Assembly: GCF_013426735.1 (NCBI RefSeq)
Contig: NZ_AP023272.1
Location: 912,501-976,500, forward strand
From: Agrobacterium vitis
GTDB lineage: Bacteria; Pseudomonadota; Alphaproteobacteria; Rhizobiales; Rhizobiaceae
Reading direction: 5' to 3'
Length of the DNA: 64,000 bases
A model generated the notes under the pieces. It did not search any database and was not told the origin of the DNA. It saw only the letters and a list, made by a program, of their open reading frames with translations. The number at the start of each line of letters is the position of its first letter. The stretch's first letter is position 1. A program made the translations under genes and the position numbers. Shown here one piece after another: positions 57,154 through 64,000 of this stretch.

Positions 57154-57226
57154 TTTATAAGCACTACACGATCCATGGCGAACTCTTATCCGTCCCGATA
57201 TGTCATTCAAATGATTTATTTGACAT
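57154..57226 (-). promoter_or_regulatory. Candidate chvE promoter and GbpR site
   Basis: On the minus strand a TATAAA -10-like box (57154-57159) lies 17 bases from a weak TTCGCC -35. Upstream of it is ATGTCA-N15-TGACAT (57200-57226), which encloses a perfect TCAAAT-N5-ATTTGA (57207-57223). This places the repeat about 55-80 bases before the expected start of transcription, the usual position for a LysR-type activator site. It also lies 29-55 bases upstream of gbpR. Confidence 0.4.
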
Positions 57227-57254
57227 TCCCCATATCAATCCTGATATACGCTGT

Positions 57255-58187
57255 ATGAATAATACACCGGCAAACCGGCTCCAGCCGAAGCATTTTACGC
57301 TTATTAAAGCGATTGGCGAGCTTGGACAATTGAGCCTTGCCGCAGGCCAGGTCTCGATGACCCAGCCTGCGGCTTCGCGTATGCTGGCCGAAATTGAGCG
57401 GATCGTCGGCGCGGCGGTGTTTCTGCGCACGCCCAAGGGCATGGAGGCGACGGAAGTGGGGGCGGCGCTGGTGCGCCGCTCGGAAATCCTGCTTCAGGAA
57501 ATGCGCGAGGCGATGCGCGAGGTGGATGCGATCAAGCGCGGCGCATCCGGCACCGTCAGTGTCGGGGCGGTGACGGGCGGGGCGCTCGGCTATATCGTTC
57601 CAGCCATCAGCACCCTGAAGACAGAGGCCCGCACCGCCGATATTTACGTCGATGTGGCGCCGAGCGGTACGCTGATCTCCAATCTCGTTTCGGGACAGTT
57701 CGATTTTGTGCTCGGGCGGATTCCGGTCGGGGTCGATGCCCGTCAATTCCATATTCGTCATGCCCGCACCGAGGAAGTGGACCTGATCGTCCACCAGAGC
57801 CACCCCCTGGCCAATGCGGCGGATCTGCGCATGACCGACCTGCTGCACTTTCCCTGGGTGATGCAGGGGCCGGGCGCGCCGGTGCGCCAGGCCGTTGAAA
57901 ACGCCTTCATCGATGCGGGAACCACGCTGCCGGTGGATGTCGTCAACACCACCTCGCTGCTGGTGATGATTGCGATGATTGCCGCCTCCAATGCGATCAC
58001 GCCGCTGTCACGGGAAGTGTCCGACCTGCTCTGTCGGCAGACGACCGGGGCGGGGCTGTGCTGCCTGAAGATCCGCAGACCGATTATCGTTTTGCCCTAT
58101 CATTTGATCAGTATGAAAAACCGCCATATGTCAACGCTCGCCGCCCGCCTTCAGGATCTCGTCCTTCAGGAATTCATCACGCGCTGA
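57255..58187 (+). CDS. gbpR: LysR-family regulator GbpR
   Basis: The 310-residue regulator has an N-terminal winged helix (about 12-70, LSLAAGQVSMTQPAASRMLAEIE) and a LysR substrate-binding domain that begins near GTVSVGAVTGGALGYIVPAIS. It is divergent from chvE, as GbpR (galactose-binding-protein regulator) is in Agrobacterium, and it would activate chvE in response to sugars. A further short inverted repeat ATATCA-N4-TGATAT (57232-57247) ends eight bases before the start and may serve autoregulation. The name rests on position and family. Confidence 0.9.
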   Translation: MNNTPANRLQPKHFTLIKAIGELGQLSLAAGQVSMTQPAASRMLAEIERIVGAAVFLRTPKGMEATEVGAALVRRSEILLQEMREAMREVDAIKRGASGTVSVGAVTGGALGYIVPAISTLKTEARTADIYVDVAPSGTLISNLVSGQFDFVLGRIPVGVDARQFHIRHARTEEVDLIVHQSHPLANAADLRMTDLLHFPWVMQGPGAPVRQAVENAFIDAGTTLPVDVVNTTSLLVMIAMIAASNAITPLSREVSDLLCRQTTGAGLCCLKIRRPIIVLPYHLISMKNRHMSTLAARLQDLVLQEFITR

Positions 58188-58485
58188 GGCCTTGTGCTTT
58201 TCTGGTATCCGGTTGCCTGTGAGGAGGGTCGTTTTGGAGCAGCTCTCACGTTTGCACGGGTGGCGGTTGTACACAGGCCGGCCAAACACTGGTGGTTTTG
58301 CCAGTTTGTCGGCAAAGCCGTGTTTATCGATAGTCGAACGTACCGAAAGCGTTAACAAAGGCTTGTTTTGCAATCGCGACCTCCCTTAAATGCCGCAGGC
58401 ATGAGGTCATCATGTCACGGGGACGGGGGTGCGCGGAGGCGATAAGCTGATGCGGTTCCCTCGTATCGAGGGTCAGGAGGTTTCC
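58188..58485 (+). other. Leader region upstream of pntA
   Basis: These 298 bases hold no convincing gene. A 6-bp hairpin CCCTCG / CGAGGG (58458-58463 and 58467-58472) ends two bases before the AGGAGG ribosome site (58475-58480) of pntA. The site could sense translation or folding, but nothing more is visible. Confidence 0.45.
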
Positions 58486-60063
58486 ATGAGTTTGACAATA
58501 GGCTCACCAAAAGAATTATATGCTGGCGAAGCGCGCGTTGCGATGACGCCTGACAGCGCGCAACAATTGCAGAAACTTGGGTATGCATGCCTGATCGAGA
58601 CGGGTGCTGGCAAGGCGGCGGGTTTTTCCGATGATGCCTACCGCAAGGCTGGCGTCACGGTCGCCGATAGCGCACAGGCGCTGTACGCGCAGGCGGATGT
58701 GATTGCCAAGGTTCGTCCGCCGGAATCCTCTGAGGTGGAAAAGCTCGCGCCAGGCAAAACCCTGATCTCCTTCTTTTATCCCGCGCAGAATGCCGCGCTT
58801 CTGGAAGAAGCCAAGACCAAGGGCGCCAACGTCATCGCCATGGATATGGTGCCGCGCATCTCGCGCGCGCAGAAAATGGACGCGCTGTCTTCCATGGCCA
58901 ATATCGCCGGTTATCGCGCCGTGATCGAGGCGGGCAATAACTTTGGCCGTTTCTTCACCGGTCAGGTCACGGCTGCGGGCAAGGTTCCTCCTGCCAAGGT
59001 GCTGATCATCGGTGCCGGCGTCGCCGGTCTTGCCGCGATTGGTACGGCCACCTCGCTGGGCGCGATTGTCTATGCGTTCGACGTTCGCCCTGAAGTGGCC
59101 GAGCAGATCGAGAGCATGGGCGCGCAGTTCGTCTATCTCGAATTCGAAGCCAGCCAGGATGGGGCCGCGACCGGTGGTTATGCCGCGCCGTCCTCGCCGG
59201 AATTCCGCGAAAAGCAATTGGCGAAATTCCGCGAACTGGCTCCCGATATCGATATCGTCATCACCACGGCGCTGATCCCCGGTCGGGATGCGCCAAAGCT
59301 GTGGCTGGTCGATATGGTGGCTTCCATGAAGCCCGGCTCTGTCATTATCGATCTGGCGGCTGAACGCGGCGGCAATTGCGATCTGACGGTGGCCGACCAG
59401 CGGGTGGTGTCCGACAATGGCGTTATTGTCATCGGTTATACCGATTTCCCAAGCCGGATGGCGGCGCAGTCCTCGACGCTTTATTCCACCAATATCCGCC
59501 ATATGATGACGGATCTGACACCGGCCAAGGATGGCAAGCTCGTCCATAACATGGAAGACGACGTTATCAGGGGCGCGACCGTGACCTTTGAAGGCGCGAT
59601 CACCTATCCGCCACCGCCGCCCAAGGTGCAGGCGATTGCCGCCGCCAAGCCGAAGGAGAAGGTCAAGGAACTGACCCATGATGAAAAGCGGGCCAAGGAA
59701 GCTGCCGAGTTCAAGGCGCAGACTGCCAATCAGGTCAAGCTGCTGGCGATTGGCACGGCGGTGATGCTGTTGGTGGGTGCCTTTGCCCCCGTCAGCTTCA
59801 TGAGCCATTTCATTGTGTTCGTTCTGGCCTGCTTCATTGGTTTCCAGGTGATCTGGGGTGTCAGCCATTCGCTGCACACGCCGCTGATGGCCCTGACCAA
59901 TGCGATTTCCGGCATCGTTATTCTGGGTGCATTGCTCCAGATCGGCTCCGGCAATTGGTTGGTGGTGACGCTGGCTGCACTGTCCGTGCTGATTGCGACG
60001 ATCAATATCGTCGGCGGCTTCCTTGTGACACGGCGTATGCTCGCCATGTTCCAGAAGTCCTGA
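58486..60063 (+). CDS. pntA: NAD(P) transhydrogenase subunit alpha
   Basis: The 525-residue product joins the soluble NAD(H)-binding domain I with the short membrane part, as in E. coli PntA. Domain I has [22 protein letters not shown] (about 172-193) for NAD and the [12 protein letters not shown] mobile-loop region. After a charged linker rich in Lys and Glu (about 395-425), four membrane helices follow. Start ATG 58486 has a perfect AGGAGG five bases upstream; upstream in-frame codons lack this. It pairs with pntB 17 bases on. The enzyme makes NADPH using the proton gradient. Confidence 0.95.
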   Translation: MSLTIGSPKELYAGEARVAMTPDSAQQLQKLGYACLIETGAGKAAGFSDDAYRKAGVTVADSAQALYAQADVIAKVRPPESSEVEKLAPGKTLISFFYPAQNAALLEEAKTKGANVIAMDMVPRISRAQKMDALSSMANIAGYRAVIEAGNNFGRFFTGQVTAAGKVPPAKVLIIGAGVAGLAAIGTATSLGAIVYAFDVRPEVAEQIESMGAQFVYLEFEASQDGAATGGYAAPSSPEFREKQLAKFRELAPDIDIVITTALIPGRDAPKLWLVDMVASMKPGSVIIDLAAERGGNCDLTVADQRVVSDNGVIVIGYTDFPSRMAAQSSTLYSTNIRHMMTDLTPAKDGKLVHNMEDDVIRGATVTFEGAITYPPPPPKVQAIAAAKPKEKVKELTHDEKRAKEAAEFKAQTANQVKLLAIGTAVMLLVGAFAPVSFMSHFIVFVLACFIGFQVIWGVSHSLHTPLMALTNAISGIVILGALLQIGSGNWLVVTLAALSVLIATINIVGGFLVTRRMLAMFQKS

Positions 60064-60079
60064 GGGGGAAGACGTTATC

Positions 60080-61513
60080 ATGGCTATTGGTATTGTTTCT
60101 GCGGCTTATATTGCAGCCGCTGTATTGTTTATCCTCTCGCTGGGTGGGCTTTCGGGCCAGGAAAGCGCCAAACGGGCCGTGTGGTACGGCATTGTCGGCA
60201 TGGGCCTTGCAGTCATCGCCACCGTTTTCGGCCCCGGCATTGGCCATTGGTTCATCATTGTACTGATGATCGCTGGTGGCTCTGTGCTTGGCTATTACGT
60301 GGCAAACCGCGTGCAGATGACGGAAATGCCGCAGCTTGTGGCGGCACTTCATAGCTTTGTCGGTTTGGCCGCCGTGTTTATCGGCTATAACACCCATCTG
60401 GAAGAAGCCCATGTTGCCCGGCTGGACGAGACGGCGCGGGCCGCACTCACCGGCTTTGCCGCTATTCTCGCCCATAAACTGCCGGTGGAACTGTCGATCA
60501 TGAAGGTCGAGGTGTTCCTCGGCGTGTTCATCGGTGCAGTCACCTTCACTGGCTCGGTCATTGCTTTCGGCAAGCTGGCTGGCAAGATCGATGGCAAGGC
60601 CAAGCAATTGCCCGGCGGGCATATGCTCAACGCCGGTGCCGCCGCTCTGTCCTTCCTGCTGTTGATTGCCTATTTCTACGGCGCTGGTGCCTGGGCGCTG
60701 GTGCTGATGACCCTGTTGGCCTTCTTCATCGGCTATCACATGATTATGGGGATTGGCGGTGCCGATATGCCGGTGGTGGTCTCGATGCTGAACAGCTATT
60801 CCGGCTGGGCTGCTGCGGCTATCGGCTTTACGCTCGGCAATGACCTGCTGATCGTGACCGGTGCGCTGGTTGGCTCGTCAGGCGCGATCCTGTCTTACAT
60901 CATGTGCAAAGCGATGAACCGGTCCTTCATCTCGGTTATCCTCGGCGGTTTCGGCACCACCACCGGTCCGGCTATGGAAATTGAGGGCGAACAGATCGCT
61001 ATTGATGCGGAAGGCGTGGCCAATGCGCTGAACGAGGCTGAAAGCGTGATCATCGTGCCGGGCTACGGCATGGCGGTGGCTCAAGCCCAGCAGGCGGTAT
61101 CGGAACTCACCCGCAAACTGCGTGACGCTGGCAAAAACGTGCGTTTTGCCATTCATCCGGTGGCAGGCCGTTTGCCCGGCCATATGAACGTGTTGTTGGC
61201 CGAAGCCAAGGTGCCCTATGACATCGTCATGGAAATGGACGAAATCAACGACGATTTCCCAAGCACCGACGTCGTTATCGTCATCGGCTCCAACGACATC
61301 GTCAACCCGGCAGCCGAAGAAGATCCCAACAGTCCGATCGCCGGCATGCCTGTCTTGCAGGTGTGGAAAGCCAAGCAGGTGTTCGTGTCCAAACGCGGTC
61401 AGGGCACCGGCTATTCCGGCATCGAGAACCCGCTATTTTATAAGGAAAATACGCGGATGTTCTATGGCGACGCCAAGAAGTCGATCACTGAATTGCTGCC
61501 GATGATTAAGTAA
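60080..61513 (+). CDS. pntB: NAD(P) transhydrogenase subunit beta
   Basis: The 477-residue membrane protein completes the transhydrogenase. The first 260 residues hold about eight or nine helices. The C-terminal domain III binds NADP(H), with [18 protein letters not shown] near 325-343, [18 protein letters not shown], and [22 protein letters not shown]. All are strict family motifs. It is in an operon with pntA and ends at a strong terminator. Confidence 0.96.
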   Translation: MAIGIVSAAYIAAAVLFILSLGGLSGQESAKRAVWYGIVGMGLAVIATVFGPGIGHWFIIVLMIAGGSVLGYYVANRVQMTEMPQLVAALHSFVGLAAVFIGYNTHLEEAHVARLDETARAALTGFAAILAHKLPVELSIMKVEVFLGVFIGAVTFTGSVIAFGKLAGKIDGKAKQLPGGHMLNAGAAALSFLLLIAYFYGAGAWALVLMTLLAFFIGYHMIMGIGGADMPVVVSMLNSYSGWAAAAIGFTLGNDLLIVTGALVGSSGAILSYIMCKAMNRSFISVILGGFGTTTGPAMEIEGEQIAIDAEGVANALNEAESVIIVPGYGMAVAQAQQAVSELTRKLRDAGKNVRFAIHPVAGRLPGHMNVLLAEAKVPYDIVMEMDEINDDFPSTDVVIVIGSNDIVNPAAEEDPNSPIAGMPVLQVWKAKQVFVSKRGQGTGYSGIENPLFYKENTRMFYGDAKKSITELLPMIK

Positions 61514-61537
61514 GATTTGACAGGTTTGAGAGATGGA

Positions 61538-61565
61538 AAGCCGGGTGGAAACACCCGGCTTTTTG
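61538..61565 (+). terminator. Intrinsic terminator of pntAB
   Basis: A 10-bp perfect stem AAGCCGGGTG / CACCCGGCTT capped by a GAAA tetraloop is followed by TTT. It begins 25 bases after pntB and faces uxaA, which ends just beyond. Confidence 0.92.
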
Positions 61566-61570
61566 AATCC

Positions 61571-63109
61571 TCACATCACCGCCCCAACCTGCCAAGGCAC
61601 AAATTCGTTATCCCCCAGCCCCAAAATCTCCGACTTGGTCTTCTGCCCCGACGCCGAGGCCAGCACGAGATCGAGAATCTCCCGGCCTTTCTGCTCCAGC
61701 GAAATCCCGGCGCTGATGATGTCGCCGCAGTTGAGGTCCATGTCGTCGGGCATGTCCTCGAACAATTTGCTGTTGGTGGCGAGCTTGATGGTGGGGGTGG
61801 GCTTGGAGCCGAAGGCGGAACCGCGCCCGGTGGTGAACACCAGCATTTGCGCGCCGCCAGCGATCTGGCCGGTGGCGGAGACCGGGTCGTAGCCGGGGGT
61901 GTCCATGAAGACGAAGCCGGGGGTTTCGATCCGTTCTGCGTAGTTCAACACGTCGGTCAGTGGCGTGCTGCCGGCTTTGGCGGAAGCGCCCAGCGATTTT
62001 TCCAGAATGGTGGTCAGCCCGCCCAGTTTGTTGCCGGGGCTGGGGTTGTTGTCCATCGAGCCCCGGTTCATTTTTGTATAGTCTTCCCACCAGCGAATGC
62101 GGGCGATCAGCTTCTCGCCGATTTCGCTTGATGCGGCGCGGCGCAACAGCAATTGTTCGGCACCGTAGATCTCAGGTGTTTCCGAGAGAACCACTGTGCC
62201 GCCCAGGCCGACCAGCAGGTCGGAGGCGATGCCGAGCGCCGGATTGGCGGTGATGCCGGAAAACCCATCCGAGCCGCCGCATTGCAGCGCCAGTTTTAGC
62301 TCCGAGGCCGGGATCGGCTGGCGCTTGATGGCATTGACCACGGGCAGGATGGATTTGATGTGGTCGATCAGATGCGCGATGGTCGCGGCGGTGCCGCCAC
62401 TCTCCTGGATCGTCAGGCCAAAGAACCGGCTGTCGTCATTGCCACCATAAAGCATTTTCATCCGGGCAAGCTGCATGACTTCACAACCCAGACCGACAAA
62501 AACCGCAGCGCCGACATTGGGATGGGTGGCATAGCCCCATAGCACCCGTTGCAGAATATCCGCCCCTTCGCCGCCTGCATCCATGCCGCAGCCGGTGCCA
62601 TGCGCAAAGGCGGCGACCCCGTCGATATTAGGGTAATCGTCGAGAATGCCGGAGCGGTTGATGGCATCGGCAGCGCGCCGGATGACGGTGGCGGAACAGT
62701 TGACGGTGGCGCAGATGGCGATGAAATTGCGCGTTCCCGTCTGTCCATTCGCCCGGCGATAGCCCATGAATCTCTCAGGATTAACAGTAGGAATGGCGGC
62801 CAGCGCCTTCTGGTAATCGGCCCCCACGTCATACTGCTGGTCGTGAGCGCCGAAGGAACAGTTGTCGGTATGCACATGCTCACCGGCCCGGATCGGGCGG
62901 CTGGCATAGCCGATCACCTGGCCGAACTTGATGATATTGCCTCCCTTCGCCATATCCTGCCGGGCAATCTTGTGGCCACGCGCCACCGGATGATCAAGGC
63001 TCACGCCAAACCCAAGCGGCTGCGTGCCTGCCGGGGCGGGATTGGTCAGGATGGCGACGGTGTCATCCGGGTGCAGCAACACTGTGCCTGTCCTTGGGGC
63101 TTCAGCCAT
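61571..63109 (-). CDS. uxaA: Altronate dehydratase, UxaA family
   Basis: The 512-residue enzyme removes water from D-altronate to give 2-keto-3-deoxygluconate in galacturonate breakdown. An N-terminal SAF domain (about 10-90, with HKIARQDMAKGGNIIKFGQ and HTDNCSFG) precedes the C-terminal dehydratase part (GTGCGMDA, CGGSDGFSGITANPALG, MDNNPSPGNKLGGLTT). Start ATG 63109 is chosen over upstream in-frame codons that would overlap uxuA widely; the remaining overlap is eight bases. Co-transcribed with uxuA. Confidence 0.93.
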   Translation of the reverse strand: MAEAPRTGTVLLHPDDTVAILTNPAPAGTQPLGFGVSLDHPVARGHKIARQDMAKGGNIIKFGQVIGYASRPIRAGEHVHTDNCSFGAHDQQYDVGADYQKALAAIPTVNPERFMGYRRANGQTGTRNFIAICATVNCSATVIRRAADAINRSGILDDYPNIDGVAAFAHGTGCGMDAGGEGADILQRVLWGYATHPNVGAAVFVGLGCEVMQLARMKMLYGGNDDSRFFGLTIQESGGTAATIAHLIDHIKSILPVVNAIKRQPIPASELKLALQCGGSDGFSGITANPALGIASDLLVGLGGTVVLSETPEIYGAEQLLLRRAASSEIGEKLIARIRWWEDYTKMNRGSMDNNPSPGNKLGGLTTILEKSLGASAKAGSTPLTDVLNYAERIETPGFVFMDTPGYDPVSATGQIAGGAQMLVFTTGRGSAFGSKPTPTIKLATNSKLFEDMPDDMDLNCGDIISAGISLEQKGREILDLVLASASGQKTKSEILGLGDNEFVPWQVGAVM

Positions 63110-64000
63110 AATGCACATGTCCGTGAGAGAGGGCGCGAATGACCCCGCGCAGTTCCGCCAGTCCGCGCAGACGCCCGACCAGCGGATAGCCGGGATGGGT
63201 GCCACGGCTGACATCGTCAAGCAATTCGTGGCCATGATCCGGCCGGAAGGGAATGTCGAAATCGGCGCGACCGTCTGCCTTGCGGCGGCGCTCTTCGGCA
63301 ATCAGCACGGCGATCAGCGTCACCATATCGGTATCGCCATCGAGATGCGCGGCCTCCTGGAAGGAACCATCCGGCTCTTTGGCCACATTGCGCAGATGGG
63401 CAAAATGGATGCGCTCGGCAAAGCGGGCGGCAATGGCAGGCACATCGTTTTTCGGATTGGCCCCCAGCGAGCCCGCGCACAGCGTTAAGCCGTTGGCAAG
63501 GGCCGGTTGCTGTTCCATGATCCAGGCAATGTCGTCTTCGCAGGAGACGATGCGCGGCAGGCCGAGAATATCACGCGGTGGATCGTCGGGATGCACGCAA
63601 AACCGCATGCCAAGCTCTTCCGCCGTCGGGATGACCTCGGCCAGGAAGCGGGCATAGTTGGCGCGGATCTCATCGCGGCTGATGCCATGATAGCGCTTTA
63701 GCGCCTCACGCAACCCACGGATATCGTAGCGGTCGAAGGCACCGGGCAGACCGGACATGATGCTGTTCAACAGGTTTTGCCGCAGGCCTCTGGAGGCGTC
63801 GAACCAGGCCTTGGCGGCCTCGCGCACCTCTGGCGAATAGTCATTTTCAGCACCGTCGCGCTCCAGCATGTGGATTTCGAAGGCGGCCATATGCGGCTCG
63901 GAAAATCGCAGGGCTGTGCCACCGCGTGTCACTGGCGCATCCAGCTGAGTACGGGTCCAGTCGAGCAATGGCATGAAATTATAGCAGATCGTATAGATAC
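63102..64000 (-). CDS. uxuA: Mannonate dehydratase, C-terminal part (runs off window)
   Basis: About 299 codons are present; the frame stays open to the window edge and reads TICYNFMPLLDWTRT, which matches the middle of UxuA, so the true start is beyond 64000. The enzyme dehydrates D-mannonate in glucuronate breakdown. Landmarks are RFCVHPDDPPRDILGLPRI, CAGSLGANPKNDV, FAHLRNV and the C-terminal RPDHGHELLDD, which carry the metal ligands. It overlaps uxaA by eight bases, forming a hexuronate operon. Confidence 0.95.
   Translation of the reverse strand, partial: IYTICYNFMPLLDWTRTQLDAPVTRGGTALRFSEPHMAAFEIHMLERDGAENDYSPEVREAAKAWFDASRGLRQNLLNSIMSGLPGAFDRYDIRGLREALKRYHGISRDEIRANYARFLAEVIPTAEELGMRFCVHPDDPPRDILGLPRIVSCEDDIAWIMEQQPALANGLTLCAGSLGANPKNDVPAIAARFAERIHFAHLRNVAKEPDGSFQEAAHLDGDTDMVTLIAVLIAEERRRKADGRADFDIPFRPDHGHELLDDVSRGTHPGYPLVGRLRGLAELRGVIRALSHGHVHYG

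Noticed and set aside
58516-60081. A 521-codon open frame on the minus strand across pntA
   Set aside because: It is antisense to a gene with strict family motifs, is very rich in His, Arg and Gly, and has no ribosome site or domain.

Overview
The window looks like part of the main chromosome of a Rhizobiaceae member of the Agrobacterium/Allorhizobium/Rhizobium group. The best evidence is the chvE-gguA-gguB-gguC set with a divergent LysR gene of the gbpR type, which is an Agrobacterium hallmark. The initiator tRNA directly after the rRNA genes, an lpsL-type epimerase and the high GC content fit this. These assignments rest on protein motifs read by eye; no database search was possible.

Layout. 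1-2540: the 3' part of a 23S rRNA gene, a structured spacer, 5S rRNA, a hairpin and tRNA-fMet. 2578-5276: an insertion-sequence patch made of an IS3-type element next to an IS630-type element that appears to have transposed into an inverted copy of itself. 5448-7373: a soluble chemoreceptor with repeated HAMP-like units. 7522-11732: sbcC and sbcD on the minus strand. 12073-15297: a transporter-like protein whose ATPase part has lost the usual nucleotide-binding motifs, followed by a small cyclic-nucleotide-binding-domain protein.

15393-31358 is a glycan locus. It has a nucleotide-sugar dehydrogenase, a methyltransferase, a DXD glycosyltransferase, two GT4-type and two MurG-like glycosyltransferases, a polysaccharide deacetylase-like protein and an lpsL-type UDP-glucuronate epimerase. 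A complete four-gene peptide-type ABC importer sits inside it. 31459-33990 is a membrane chemoreceptor. 34301-41955 is the pbpC / alpha-2-macroglobulin pair. 42179-45201 holds an MFS exporter and a GntR regulator, divergent from a drug/metabolite transporter, with a 37-bp palindrome between them. 45205-45567 is a small DUF454 membrane protein.

45699-58187 is a sugar uptake and oxidation region: dgoA, dgoK, a semialdehyde dehydrogenase, an aldose 1-dehydrogenase, an IlvD/Edd sugar-acid dehydratase, gguC, gguB, gguA, chvE and divergent gbpR. Together they would import galactose or arabinose and oxidise it without phosphorylating the sugar first, through 2-keto-3-deoxy acids. No lactonase gene is seen. 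58486-61513 is pntAB (transhydrogenase) with a strong terminator. 61571 to the window end holds uxaA and uxuA for hexuronate breakdown; uxuA runs off the edge.

The least ordinary items are the degenerate ABC protein with its cyclic-nucleotide-domain neighbour, the self-nested IS630, the palindromes at 44155-44191, 51804-51846 and 57200-57226, and a structured intergenic segment at 42074-42153.
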